Shown: positions 25,182-34,183 of the stretch, one piece after another
How the letters are laid out: each line of letters begins with the position of its first letter
How positions within the stretch are numbered: the first letter of the stretch is position 1
NCBI RefSeq assembly: GCF_001434785.1
Contig: NZ_AZDT01000067.1
Coordinates: 1-34,856 of the forward strand
Reading direction: 5' to 3'
Origin: Levilactobacillus namurensis DSM 19117
Lineage (GTDB): Bacteria; Bacillota; Bacilli; Lactobacillales; Lactobacillaceae
DNA length: 34,856 nucleotides
Position numbers and translations under genes: made by a program
Notes under the pieces: model-generated
Seen by the model: only the letters and a program-made list of their open reading frames with translations
Told to the model about the DNA's origin: nothing
Databases searched by the model: none

Positions 25182-25396
25182 GCTGAATCACCACCTTTAT
25201 CTTTACCTCCATCATACACGCCATTCCTGAGAAAGGGGATTTATTTGACCATTTAGGCTATTTAAGAGTCATCCCCTGAATTCTCTTAGAATCTTCACAA
25301 TTCCCTCAAAATCTATACAAAACTTTTCGTAATAATAAGATTATAGTAAGTTTACAGTATGCCTTATTCAACATATAACCTATAGGAGGACCACGC

Positions 25397-28024
25397 ATGA
25401 CTAGAAAAGAGATGACGCACTTAACGCTCACTCCCCCGAACGGTCTAACCACGGACCAAGCTCAAAACCGCCTCAACCAGACGGGCCCGAACCAGTTGGC
25501 TGCGGCCAAGAAACCCGCCCTATGGCGTCAGGTGGCCCGGCACCTCAACGACGTTTCCTCATTGGTATTACTCTTCGCCGTCGCCCTGGCGAGCTACATG
25601 GCCTTAGCCCTTAACGGTGGATGGACCAAGCCCATCGTGATTGGCGCCATCCTGGTCATTAACGTCCTCATCGGCCTCTACCAGGAAGCCTCCGCCGAAA
25701 AGGCCTTGGCCGCTCTCCAGTCGCTAAGCCTGCCGACCACGACGGTGCGCCGGGACAACGTTGCACAAACCCTGGCCGCGGTCAACGTGGTCCCAGGCGA
25801 CCTCATTTTATTAAAAGCCGGTGACCAGGTTCCCGCCGACGGAATCGTTCTCGAAAGCACGAACCTCACCGTCGACGAAGCCATCTTAACGGGAGAAAGC
25901 GTCCCCGTCAGCAAGAACCACGTTCAAACGCTGACGGCCGTCGCGCCCGAACAAGAAGTCTTTTCAGGAACTGCGGTCACGGCCGGAACGGCCATCGTTC
26001 AGGTCGTGACCACTGGCATGGCGACCGAATTAGGCCAAATCGCGGGCCTGCTGAACCAGACCAAGAAGCGCGCAACGCCGCTTCAAGGCCGCCTGAACCG
26101 CCTATCCGGATGGCTAACCAGCTTCGCCATCCTAGGGGGCATCGCCATTTTTGCCCTCAGTGTCTGGATGCAAAATCAGGGGTTGGCTGACAGCCTCATG
26201 ATCGGAATCTCATTAGCGGTCGCCGCCGTACCAGAAACCCTGCCAATCATCGTGACCATCAGCCTGGCCCACGGAGTCAAACGTATGGCAAACCGTAACG
26301 CCATCATGCGCCGGGTCAACGCGGTCGAAACCATCGGCGGTGTCGACGTGATTGCGTCCGATAAGACGGGGACGTTAACGCAAAACAAGATGACCATTAC
26401 CCGTTACTGGACGCCGAACAGTCCCCAAAGCCAGGTAGCTGATCACCTGACCCAAGCCGGCAAAGACCTGATGCGCTACCTGGGATTGGCCACGAACGCC
26501 GAAATTCAACAGGTCGCAGGACAAGAAGAAACCCACGGTGACCCCACGGAACTGGCCATCGTTCGCTGGTTAGCCCAGCACGGGCAGAGTCGCCAGCAGT
26601 TCGAGGCTGCCGCTCCCCGCCTCGCTGAGGACCCCTTCGACTCAACTAAAAAAACCATGGCGACGATTCACCGCCTAACAGATGGCCAGCAGCTGATCAT
26701 CGTCAAGGGGGCCTTCGACCGGCTCCCCATTCGTTGGACGCCCACGGCTCGCCAAGCCGCGCAACAAGTCCACGACGAGTTCGGCCAGCAAGCCTTACGG
26801 GTCCTATCCGTCGGCTACCGAGTGGTTCCCGCCACCGTTGACCTTAGTGACCCTAACTGGGATGACTTGACGCAAGACCTTACCTTCGCGGGATTAGTGG
26901 GAATCATCGACCCGCCACGGCCAGAGGTCATTCCCGCCATTCGAGAAGCCAAACAAGCGGGCATCAAGCCCGTGATGATCACGGGTGATCACATGGTGAC
27001 GGCCGCCGCAATCGCCCAAGAGATTGGAATTCTTACTCCCGGGCAGCGGGTGCTATCGGGTGATGAGCTACGGCAGATGACGGACGCTGAACTGACACAG
27101 CAGATTCAAGACATCGCCGTCTACGCACGCGTATCTCCCGCAGATAAGATTCGTATCGTCCAGGCCTGGCAAGCAACCGGTAAGACCGTCGCCATGACGG
27201 GAGACGGGGTCAACGACGCCCCCGCACTAAAAGCAGCTGACGTGGGAATCGCCATGGGTATTACGGGGACGGAAGTCTCTAAGGGTGCCGCCGACATGAT
27301 TTTAACGGACGATAATTTTGCGACCATCATGGCAGCGGTCCGCGAAGGTCGGACCGTCTACCAAAACATCCTAAAGGCAGTCGAGTTCCTGGTCGGCGTG
27401 AACTTCGCCCAGATCTTCCTGATGGTCGGCGCCGTCGTAATGGGTTGGGGCGCCCCACTCTTAGCGGAACAGTTACTGTTGATCAACGTCCTAGCCGACG
27501 GAATTCCGGGCTTCTACATCAGCCGGGAACCTGGCGAACAGGCTGCCATGGAACAACCCCCGGTTGCCAATAGCGAAAGCTTACTGGCCCGTGGAATGGG
27601 TGGCCGTTTAGCACTACGGGCGGCGACGTTTACGGTCTTATCGTTAGGTATCTACGCCATCGGCCGCTTTGGCCTCACGAATAATCAGGCAACCATGGGG
27701 ATGACCATGCTCTTCTTGGTCCTCGCGATTGGTTCCATGATCGACATCTACGCTATCAAGGACCGGCAACCCCTGACGATGGCCAGTCTAAAGCGCAACC
27801 CAGTCTTAAACGGGGCGATGCTGATTGCCATCGCGGTCGTCTTGCTGGTGGCGACGGTTCCAGTGACCCAACGTCTCTTTGGCCTCATCACACTGCCCAT
27901 CGAAGCGTGGCTCATAGTCCTGCCCGCCATGTTTATCCCAACATTGGTCTTAGAACTAGCCAAACGCTGGACCCGCCGACAAGCACCTGCGCGCAACCTC
28001 TCGCTCGATGAGGACCCTTCCTAA
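25397..28024 (+). CDS. P2-type cation-transporting ATPase (Ca2+/Mn2+ candidate)
   Basis: An 875-residue P-type ATPase with ten predicted helices. It has an N-terminal cation-ATPase domain, TGESVPV in the actuator domain, DKTGTLTQ near residue 322, KGAFD in the nucleotide-binding domain, TGDHM and GDGVNDAPAL. The metal helices read VPETLP (helix 4), VNFAQ (helix 5) and NVLADG (helix 6). Compared with SERCA, the site II residues (Glu309, Asn796, Asp800) are kept, while site I has Gln for Glu771 and Ala for Thr799. One Ca2+ or Mn2+ per cycle is therefore likely, probably as an exporter; a Mn2+ uptake role as proposed for Lactobacillus MntA is the alternative. AGGAGG precedes the ATG. Confidence 0.88.
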   Translation: MTRKEMTHLTLTPPNGLTTDQAQNRLNQTGPNQLAAAKKPALWRQVARHLNDVSSLVLLFAVALASYMALALNGGWTKPIVIGAILVINVLIGLYQEASAEKALAALQSLSLPTTTVRRDNVAQTLAAVNVVPGDLILLKAGDQVPADGIVLESTNLTVDEAILTGESVPVSKNHVQTLTAVAPEQEVFSGTAVTAGTAIVQVVTTGMATELGQIAGLLNQTKKRATPLQGRLNRLSGWLTSFAILGGIAIFALSVWMQNQGLADSLMIGISLAVAAVPETLPIIVTISLAHGVKRMANRNAIMRRVNAVETIGGVDVIASDKTGTLTQNKMTITRYWTPNSPQSQVADHLTQAGKDLMRYLGLATNAEIQQVAGQEETHGDPTELAIVRWLAQHGQSRQQFEAAAPRLAEDPFDSTKKTMATIHRLTDGQQLIIVKGAFDRLPIRWTPTARQAAQQVHDEFGQQALRVLSVGYRVVPATVDLSDPNWDDLTQDLTFAGLVGIIDPPRPEVIPAIREAKQAGIKPVMITGDHMVTAAAIAQEIGILTPGQRVLSGDELRQMTDAELTQQIQDIAVYARVSPADKIRIVQAWQATGKTVAMTGDGVNDAPALKAADVGIAMGITGTEVSKGAADMILTDDNFATIMAAVREGRTVYQNILKAVEFLVGVNFAQIFLMVGAVVMGWGAPLLAEQLLLINVLADGIPGFYISREPGEQAAMEQPPVANSESLLARGMGGRLALRAATFTVLSLGIYAIGRFGLTNNQATMGMTMLFLVLAIGSMIDIYAIKDRQPLTMASLKRNPVLNGAMLIAIAVVLLVATVPVTQRLFGLITLPIEAWLIVLPAMFIPTLVLELAKRWTRRQAPARNLSLDEDPS

Positions 28025-28035
28025 GAAAAGTTACC

Positions 28036-28080
28036 AAGTAGCCCCACGACCGGGCCAACCGGTCGTAGGGCTACTTTAAT
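28036..28080 (+). terminator. Terminator of the P-type ATPase gene
   Basis: AAGTAGCCCCACGACCGG pairs, with one mismatch, with the sequence ending GGGCTACTT; a short T-rich stretch follows. Confidence 0.85.
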
Positions 28081-28151
28081 CGCTAATGATGTTAGCGCTA
28101 TCAGTTAGACCCGTGTATACTAAGATTAAGCCATCTAAGGAGGTCTTCTCG

Positions 28152-28388
28152 ATGTTTAAAACTGGGTGTCATCCGCAAAAACAATCCCTTTCGCCCCGCG
28201 CGCGGCAACGCTTACTGCCGTTTGTGGCCTTTGAATTGACCGCGACGACGGTGGTCTTAGCCGATCTCATCAAGGCAGACAGTGTGCGGCACGGGAACAA
28301 ACTGCTCTGGGGACTTTTAGCTTTCGCTCAACCGATTGGCCCTTGGCTTTACTTTGCCTTCGGTCAGACCCGCTCGCCCCGCCACTGA
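28152..28388 (+). CDS. Small PLDc_N-like membrane protein
   Basis: A 78-residue protein with two hydrophobic segments. The stretch VVLADLIKADSVRHGNK, then LLWGLLAF and GPWLYFAFG, matches the phospholipase D nuclease N-terminal (PLDc_N) domain also found alone in small proteins such as YxlE of Bacillus, an accessory to a sigma factor. The start at 28152 has AAGGAGG at the right distance; the frame is open further upstream but without a site. Function here unknown. Confidence 0.75.
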   Translation: MFKTGCHPQKQSLSPRARQRLLPFVAFELTATTVVLADLIKADSVRHGNKLLWGLLAFAQPIGPWLYFAFGQTRSPRH

Positions 28389-28411
28389 GCTGTGCCCAAT
28401 CGCTTCAAATC

Positions 28412-28455
28412 AAAACGCCTCGGCCCCCCTCAAAGGAGAAACCGAGACGTTTTTA
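28412..28455. terminator. Bidirectional terminator between the small membrane protein and the ThrE gene
   Basis: AAAACGCCTCGG and CCGAGACGTTTTT pair with one mismatch, with an A-run on the left and a T-run on the right, serving the two convergent genes. Confidence 0.8.
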
Positions 28456-28475
28456 CTTACGGTTAATTGCTGACT

Positions 28476-29831
28476 CTAATCAAAGTGCCGCCATTCCTTA
28501 TCCAGCAGCGCCCGCGCCACAAACAGGCCCACGGGTAAGAACATGATGATCAGGACGGCTTTGGTCAGCCACAAGGACCCGACCCCGATCTGGTTGCTCC
28601 CAATGTTGTAGATGGCCCGGTAAATGTACAATCCCGGTACCATGATCACAATGGCTGGTACGGTCAGCGTAATCCGCGGATAACCATTATACCGGTTGAC
28701 CAACGAGGCAATCAGCCCCGCCGTGAGAGCCCCAAAGAAGGCTGCCGCAGCTGGTGGCATGGTGGTCAGCTGGACCAATTCTAGGCGCAACGTGTTCGCT
28801 ACGGCACCGATACATCCAGCCGTGATGGCCATCTTTTGGGAGCTGTTGAACATCATGGAGAAGCCGTAGACCCCACAAAAGCTGGCGGGTAACCGTAGCA
28901 GCAACAGTGCCAAAGGCGATAGGCCTAAAGGCAAAAAGTCCGCCGGTCGAAAGTTAAACCCACTGGCGACTAGCCACCCCACCAACGTTGCCACCGTGGT
29001 GATCATGATGGCGTAGGACAGGCGTTCTAGTCCCGATCGCATGTCTTGTTTAGAAATATCCAGCATACTGGTAATGAAGGGGAAACCCGGAATCACGAAC
29101 AACATGGCCCCAATGTATCCGGCCTCGTGCTGCACGGAGACGCCAAAGGACGCTTCCAGTACCCGAAAACTCAGCATATACATCATCCCAGCGACCGCGA
29201 CGCTGATCGCCGTACTGGCAATCGTGGTCGTCGCGTGCTTGCCCATTAACGCACGGACATAGTTTCCTAAGCCCGCGCCAATGAACGTGCAGAGCATCTC
29301 AGGAAGCCCACCGCCTAGCAAAAAAATAAAGCCGGTACAGGCTAAGGCTGCGGCGAACCCCAGGGCTGCGGGCGCATATTGCTTGGGCCGGGTTTGAATC
29401 TTATCGATCATGGTGTGAATCTCCGGTACCGTTAAAAACGAAAAGTCGTTTTGAAAGTTCTTGACCAGTTCCTCTAAAATATTCAGCTTATCCGTGTTGA
29501 CCCCCGTACTGGGGAGGGACAGCACCTGGGTGTAGCTCTGCTCATCGTTGAAACACGTATACGACAACGAGATCAACCCAATATCGGCGGAACAGGTCAG
29601 ATTGAGGCTGCGGGCGACCCGGTCCATGGCGTCCCGTACCCGCCAAGCTCCGGTACCACACGATAGCATGGTAATCCCGATACGACCAACCAAAGAAGCC
29701 CGCTCTTGAAGACTGGCTTCTCTGGCGGGGACGTCATCGTCCTTGACCATGTTCTTCCAAGGAATCGCCATGTGATGACGCTGTGAAAGATGAAACTCCC
29801 GCGGGGTATTTGATTGACTATTTTTATCCAT
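28476..29831 (-). CDS. Threonine/serine exporter ThrE-like, fused two-domain form
   Basis: A 451-residue membrane protein combining both ThrE halves. The N-terminal region (residues 40-160) has the conserved SLVGRIGITMLSCGTGAWRV opening and the soluble SLSYTCF segment; about ten helices follow, with VIPGFPFITSMLDI near 250 and VPGLYIYRA near 415 in the second half. Such proteins export threonine or serine, although for lactobacillar members the substrate is untested. I place the start at 29831 behind GGGAG; an in-frame ATG at 29852 lacks a site. A strong promoter lies at 29881-29910. Confidence 0.85.
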   Translation of the reverse strand: MDKNSQSNTPREFHLSQRHHMAIPWKNMVKDDDVPAREASLQERASLVGRIGITMLSCGTGAWRVRDAMDRVARSLNLTCSADIGLISLSYTCFNDEQSYTQVLSLPSTGVNTDKLNILEELVKNFQNDFSFLTVPEIHTMIDKIQTRPKQYAPAALGFAAALACTGFIFLLGGGLPEMLCTFIGAGLGNYVRALMGKHATTTIASTAISVAVAGMMYMLSFRVLEASFGVSVQHEAGYIGAMLFVIPGFPFITSMLDISKQDMRSGLERLSYAIMITTVATLVGWLVASGFNFRPADFLPLGLSPLALLLLRLPASFCGVYGFSMMFNSSQKMAITAGCIGAVANTLRLELVQLTTMPPAAAAFFGALTAGLIASLVNRYNGYPRITLTVPAIVIMVPGLYIYRAIYNIGSNQIGVGSLWLTKAVLIIMFLPVGLFVARALLDKEWRHFD

Positions 29832-29880
29832 TCTCTTCTCCCTATGCCACACTAAAATCTATTTTTACCAATACTTATCT

Positions 29881-29910
29881 ATTATAGAGACAGTTAGGGG
29901 GACTCTTCAA
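29881..29910 (-). promoter_or_regulatory. Promoter of the ThrE-like gene
   Basis: Minus strand TTGAAG (29905-29910), 18 bases, TATAAT (29881-29886). Between this promoter and 30088 I see no gene; a 95-codon plus-strand frame from 29964 has no ribosome binding site. Confidence 0.75.
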
Positions 29911-30088
29911 CCGCTAATTGCGATTATTTTTAGGGGCCGTTTCGACTGGAAGCCCTAGCATATTTGATGCATCCGCTTTCACCTTCCCTGAGCGCCACGT
30001 CTGGCATACAAAGCATACAAGCCACGAGAGCCAGCTTTTCTGTTCCCTCAAATGGCCTTGAAATCATCACCGCCAATGACTGGTCCAA

Positions 30089-30139
30089 CCTAAACCGTTC
30101 CCAATCACTAACGGCGTTAGCTATCAGGAACGTTTTAGG
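30089..30139. repeat. 51-bp imperfect palindrome
   Basis: The arms CCTAAACCGTTCC and GGAACGTTTTAGG enclose an inner CTAAC-GGC-GTTAG stem. It lies about 27 bases beyond the stop of the alcohol dehydrogenase gene and has no T-run on either side. It may be a transcript-end hairpin that protects or weakly terminates that mRNA, or a protein site. Confidence 0.6.
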
Positions 30140-30165
30140 TGACTACTCGTCTTCTCAATTACCCA

Positions 30166-31221
30166 TTAATCCTGGCCAATCCTCAGAACACAGGCGCCCT
30201 CAATATCGCCGCGCTTTACAAACCGCAGGGCTTCATCGGCCTTGGTAAAGGCATACGGTGAAGTCGCTGGGCGAAGCGCCAACCGATCAGCTAAAGTCAA
30301 AAACGTTTCGCCGTCCTTACGGGTGTTACTCTCCACACTAGTCAACGTCTTTTCGTGGAATAGGTGCTGCTGATAATTTAAGCTAGGCACATCACTCAAG
30401 TGGATCCCCGCTAGAGCCAGGGTGCCCCCCTTAACCAGGTTCGCGAGGGCGTTGGGAACCATGGCCCCCGCCGGTGCAAACATAATCGCGGCGTCTAACT
30501 TAACTGGTGCCACATCGTAAGCGCCATTGGCAGAAGTTGCGCCGAGTTTTAACGCGAAGGCTTGGGCGTCCTGACCACGGGTAAAGACGTGGACCTCAAT
30601 CCCCTGGTCAAGGGCAATCTGGGCCGTAATGTGGGCCGAACCACCAAAGCCATAAAGCCCTAGCCGACCGCCCGCAGGAACGTTAGCGCGTTCAAACGCG
30701 CGGTAACCGATAATCCCCGCGCATAATAATGGTGCAGCGGTGATTGAGTCAAAGCGCTCCGGCACCTGATAGGCGAACCCCTCGGGCACCGTAACGTACT
30801 CGGCATAACCGCCGTCATGGTCCCAACCCGTGTACTGAGAATGCGGACAGAGATTCTCCCGACCAGAACGGCAAAAACGACAGACGCCGCAAGTCCACCG
30901 TAACCAGGGAATTCCGATACGGGTGCCTAGGGCAAAACGCCGCGTCTCCGGACCGTTGGCGACGACTTCCCCGATGATCTCGTGTCCCGGCGTCACGTGT
31001 GCGTGATGGACGGGTAAATCGCCTTCGGTAACGTGCAGATCCGTATGGCACACCCCGCAAGTTAAGACCCGAACTAAGGTCTCGCCCCGTTTTGGCCGGG
31101 GAACGGGCTTAGTAACTAACGCTAACGGCGCTCGGTCCCCATCCACGGGGCCAGGAGTTGTGACCTGCCAAGCGCGCATGGTCGTTGGCAGATGATCCAA
31201 ACTTTCAGCTTGTTTTGGCAT
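30166..31221 (-). CDS. Zinc-dependent alcohol dehydrogenase
   Basis: A 351-residue medium-chain dehydrogenase that interconverts alcohols and aldehydes with a nicotinamide cofactor. Catalytic zinc ligands are Cys58 in CGVCHTDLH, His80 in PGHE and a Cys near 167 (PLLCAGI); structural zinc ligands are Cys111, 114, 117 and 125. The Rossmann motif reads GLYGFGGSAH, a GxGGxxH form seen in the adh_fam_2 / AdhA-like group, so cofactor preference is uncertain. AAGGA lies ahead of the ATG. It appears to be transcribed alone. Confidence 0.9.
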   Translation of the reverse strand: MPKQAESLDHLPTTMRAWQVTTPGPVDGDRAPLALVTKPVPRPKRGETLVRVLTCGVCHTDLHVTEGDLPVHHAHVTPGHEIIGEVVANGPETRRFALGTRIGIPWLRWTCGVCRFCRSGRENLCPHSQYTGWDHDGGYAEYVTVPEGFAYQVPERFDSITAAPLLCAGIIGYRAFERANVPAGGRLGLYGFGGSAHITAQIALDQGIEVHVFTRGQDAQAFALKLGATSANGAYDVAPVKLDAAIMFAPAGAMVPNALANLVKGGTLALAGIHLSDVPSLNYQQHLFHEKTLTSVESNTRKDGETFLTLADRLALRPATSPYAFTKADEALRFVKRGDIEGACVLRIGQD

Positions 31222-31437
31222 TGTACATTCCTTCTCAATTTAATATTGTTGGATTCCCCTTCATTGTAATCGTCCGCCGGCGTTTTGGACACTCAACTGT
31301 TTGCTACTCAGCCACGAAGTCAGTGCGTCCTCCCCTAGAAGTTAGCGTATAATGGGGATTATCGGGTTCGGCCGGACCTCAAAAATTTCGATACGCACCG
31401 AACACCATCAACGATTTTAAAAAAGGAGGATTTACTT

Positions 31438-32154
31438 GTGACTTGGTTACTTATCGTGTTACCAGCACTCCTCGCGGGCTTGGTTCAGGGGCTAACCGGC
31501 TTCGGCGCCGTCATCATCATGATGATCTTCTTTCCCCTAATTCTGCCCATTGCCCAGGCCGCCGGAATTGGTGGCTTGATTATGTTTACCAGCGTACTGG
31601 GCTTGACCATTCAATACCGACACCATGTTCACCTCAAACAACTGATTCTTCCATTCATCATTTACGCTAGTGTTGCGACCTGGTCGGTTCACTTAGGGCA
31701 CGTGCTGGATACTCATCTGCTGCGAATGCTACTGGGCGGTCTCCTGGTTGCGTTAAGCCTGTACTTCATGTTCGCCAAGTCAGCCGGTGACCGGCGCTAC
31801 CCCTGGTACGTCGCCATCGGCTTCATGGTGATCTCTGGATTCTTCAACGGGCTCTTCGGTATCGGTGGCCCGCTAATGGCACTATATTTTCTGTCGCTAT
31901 CGCACTCGATGCCCGAATACATCGGGAACATTCAGGGGTTCTTCTTAATTGACACCTTCTACATCACCACCATCCGGGTGACCAACGGTATCTTAGGTGT
32001 TCAGGATATCCCCTACATTCTGGTGGGCATGGTGGCTGCCAGCATTGGCACCATCATTGCGTCGCACCTGTTGACCCGGATCAACCCCGACCGGTTGAAA
32101 CAATGGATTTACCGGTTCATTGGGCTCAGCGGGATCTACTATCTCTTTTTCTAA
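31438..32154 (+). CDS. TSUP-family permease (TauE/SafE)
   Basis: A 238-residue membrane protein with about eight helices and the two half-repeats of the sulfite/organosulfonate exporter family: GLVQGLTGFGAVIIMM near residue 14 and GFFNGLFGIGGPLMALYF near 139. The family moves small sulfur compounds or organic acids; the substrate here is unknown. It starts with GTG, seven to eight bases behind AGGAGG. An extended -10-like TATAAT lies at 31348-31353, with no clear -35. Confidence 0.88.
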   Translation: MTWLLIVLPALLAGLVQGLTGFGAVIIMMIFFPLILPIAQAAGIGGLIMFTSVLGLTIQYRHHVHLKQLILPFIIYASVATWSVHLGHVLDTHLLRMLLGGLLVALSLYFMFAKSAGDRRYPWYVAIGFMVISGFFNGLFGIGGPLMALYFLSLSHSMPEYIGNIQGFFLIDTFYITTIRVTNGILGVQDIPYILVGMVAASIGTIIASHLLTRINPDRLKQWIYRFIGLSGIYYLFF

Positions 32155-32164
32155 GCCCATTTCA

Positions 32165-32190
32165 ATGGCCTCCTCGTGAGGCCATTTTTT
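32165..32190 (+). terminator. Terminator of the TSUP permease gene
   Basis: ATGGCCTC and GAGGCCAT form a perfect stem around CTCGT and are followed by TTTTTT. Confidence 0.92.
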
Positions 32191-32195
32191 GTGCC

Positions 32196-32231
32196 AAAAA
32201 AGGACCAATTCGCAGATGAATTGGCCCCTTT
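32196..32231 (-). terminator. Terminator of the uracil-DNA glycosylase family gene
   Basis: Minus strand: GGGGCCAATTC and GAATTGGTCC pair around ATCTGC and are followed by TTTTTT. Confidence 0.9.
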
Positions 32232-32238
32232 AACCGGT

Positions 32239-32820
32239 TTAAGATAACGCAATCTGTACCCGCTTTTGCAACTCGGGAACCACGTCCGTCTGAAACCACG
32301 GATTCTTCTTTTGCCAGCCATAGTTTAGTGGCGATGGGTGGACCAAGGGAAAGTAGTCCGGCAGATAGTCAGGATAGTGCCGAACGGTCTCCGTCAAGGT
32401 CTTATACCGCTTATTACCTAAGTAGGCTTTAATCGCATATTGGCCCACCAATAGGGTCAACTGGACCTGGGGCATCATAGCTAGCAACGGGTCATGCCAC
32501 TTTTCAGCAAACCCCTTCCGCGGGGGCAGGTCCCCGCTTTTGCCTTTGCCCGGATAGTAAAAGTCCAGTGGCATCACCGCAATCCGGTCACTCTGATAGA
32601 ATTGGTCGCGTGTCACGCCCATCCAGTCCCGCAGCCGGTCTCCGCTCGCGTCATTGAAATAGGTCTTGGCCTGCTGAGCAATTCGTCCCGGTGCCTGACT
32701 AATGACTAAAATCGTAGCACTCGGTAACACATGAAATAACGGGTCCCACCCCTGTTCGGTGTACACCGCGTTCTCCGGATCATTCCGAATCGCAGTTTTG
32801 ATGTCCTCAACGGTTGTGAT
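32239..32820 (-). CDS. Uracil-DNA glycosylase superfamily protein, start codon uncertain
   Basis: A protein of about 193 residues of the small uracil-DNA glycosylase-like family of lactobacilli and streptococci. Signature stretches are ISQAPGRIAQQ, SGDRLRDWMGV, PLDFYYPGKGKSGDLPPRKG, LLVGQYA and PLVHPSPLNYGW (the His-Pro-Ser-Pro loop). It probably removes uracil or a related base from DNA. The first common start codon in frame is GTG at 32766 (with GGAG upstream), but the frame before it encodes VEDIKTAIRNDPENA, which matches the N terminus of relatives. A promoter (TTGATT, 32876-32881; TACAAT, 32852-32857) and a strong AAGGAGG (32829-32835) point to a start near 32820, where the codon is ATC. 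I extend to that point. Confidence 0.75.
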   Translation of the reverse strand: MTTVEDIKTAIRNDPENAVYTEQGWDPLFHVLPSATILVISQAPGRIAQQAKTYFNDASGDRLRDWMGVTRDQFYQSDRIAVMPLDFYYPGKGKSGDLPPRKGFAEKWHDPLLAMMPQVQLTLLVGQYAIKAYLGNKRYKTLTETVRHYPDYLPDYFPLVHPSPLNYGWQKKNPWFQTDVVPELQKRVQIALS

Positions 32821-32889
32821 AGACAGCCCCTCCTTGGTTTGTGTTATGGCTATTGTACTGCATTTGTTTGTGGTGAATCAATTTTGATG

Positions 32890-34077
32890 AGTTTACCCCC
32901 ACACATGTGGGGAATACCCCGTCAGCGCGTCCTCGATCAACTTCACGTAGGAATCACCCCCACACTTGTGGGGAATACGTTGCACCGTCAGCCGTTGGCG
33001 TTGCCACCAAGGAATCACCCCCACACATGTGGGGAATACTAATGCGTGTACCCGTGAAAGGTTTATAGCTTAGAATCACCCCCACACATGTGGGGAATAC
33101 GCGTCCCAGTACTGGCTAAGCCTTTCGGCATCAGAATCACCCCCACACATGTGGGGAATACGTTGGCACGGGGAACACACGCTTAGTCATTGCGGAATCA
33201 CCCCCACACATGTGGGGAATACTTATGAGATTTTATCCGAAAAAGATATTCTAATGGAATCACCCCCACACATGTGGGGAATACCCTTAACTCTGTCAAG
33301 CCTTATTTTCCCGAACAGAATCACCCCCACACATGTGGGGAATACGGATTAAACCCTTATGATGATTATGTATTGTCAGAATCACCCCCACACATGTGGG
33401 GAATACGGGACGGGCTCTGTCGCTTCCTTAGCCGCTCGAGAATCACCTCCACACATGTGGGGAATACTCAACATGGGACCATCTAAACCGTGCTTGTTTA
33501 GAATCACCCCCACACATGTGGGGAATACAGGAAAATTATTACACGGAATGGTCATTAATTGGAATCACCCCCACACATGTGGGGAATACACGGCATTTGC
33601 GCACGTTGATAAGCTGATTCAGGAATCACCCCCACACATGTGGGGAATACCTACCGATCGAGATATGACTTACGATACATATAGAATCACCCCCACACAT
33701 GTGGGGAATACGGCTTATAACGTGGACGTATCGCGGTTTTACGAGAATCACCCCCACACATGTGGGGAATACCCAATAACTCTTCATTTAAGGCCGGGGA
33801 CGATAGAATCACCCCCACACATGTGGGGAATACGCACCAAGGCCCTGTACGCGCCCGTCAACGATGGAATCACCCCCACACATGTGGGGAATACCATTAA
33901 GGCAATGTTAAAGACCCCAATTGGCAGGAATCACCCCCACACATGTGGGGAATACTCGCTGTAACGACCTTCACGGGTGAATCTACGGGAATCACCCCCA
34001 CACATGTGGGGAATACCCAATGGCCCCAATGGTCCCAGCCAGCGATTGGGAATCACCCCCACACATGTGGGGAATAC
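32890..34077 (-). CRISPR. Type I-E CRISPR array, 20 repeats and 19 spacers
   Basis: The 28-base repeat, read on the plus strand, begins GAATCACCCCC and ends GTGGGGAATAC, with an internal CCCCACA/TGTGGGG hairpin arm typical of I-E repeats cut by Cas6e. Repeats recur every 61 bases; spacers are 33 bases except one of 34 (33223-33256). The repeat at 32890 is degenerate in its first five bases, that at 32951 has one internal change (CTTGTG), and that at 33440 has one (CACCTCC). The degenerate end lies away from the cas genes, so transcription is inferred to run on the minus strand from the leader at the right. Confidence 0.97.
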
Positions 34078-34183
34078 ACTTAGAAAATACTGATATACCG
34101 GCGTTCTTGAAACGTAGAAACTGTATTTTCATTTAACTTGTTATTCTAAGCGACACCTTAATACCATCAATTAACATGACTAT
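34078..34183 (-). promoter_or_regulatory. CRISPR leader with candidate promoter
   Basis: The AT-rich stretch between the array and the cas2-DnaQ stop is the expected leader. On the minus strand TTGATG (34165-34170) and TAGAAT (34143-34148), 16 bases apart, form a plausible promoter driving the array. Confidence 0.65.

Noticed and set aside
28021-28085. Possible small RNA between the ATPase and the PLDc_N gene
   Set aside because: The strong hairpin fits a simple intrinsic terminator directly after the ATPase stop.
33149-33964. Long open frames across the CRISPR array
   Set aside because: They translate the repeat (HPHTCGEY or ITPTHVGNT) again and again; the DNA is an array, not a gene.
34017-34049. 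Inverted repeat (CCAAT/ATTGG) inside the leader-proximal spacer
   Set aside because: Five-base complementarity at the ends of a 33-base spacer is expected by chance; no in-window target was noticed by eye.
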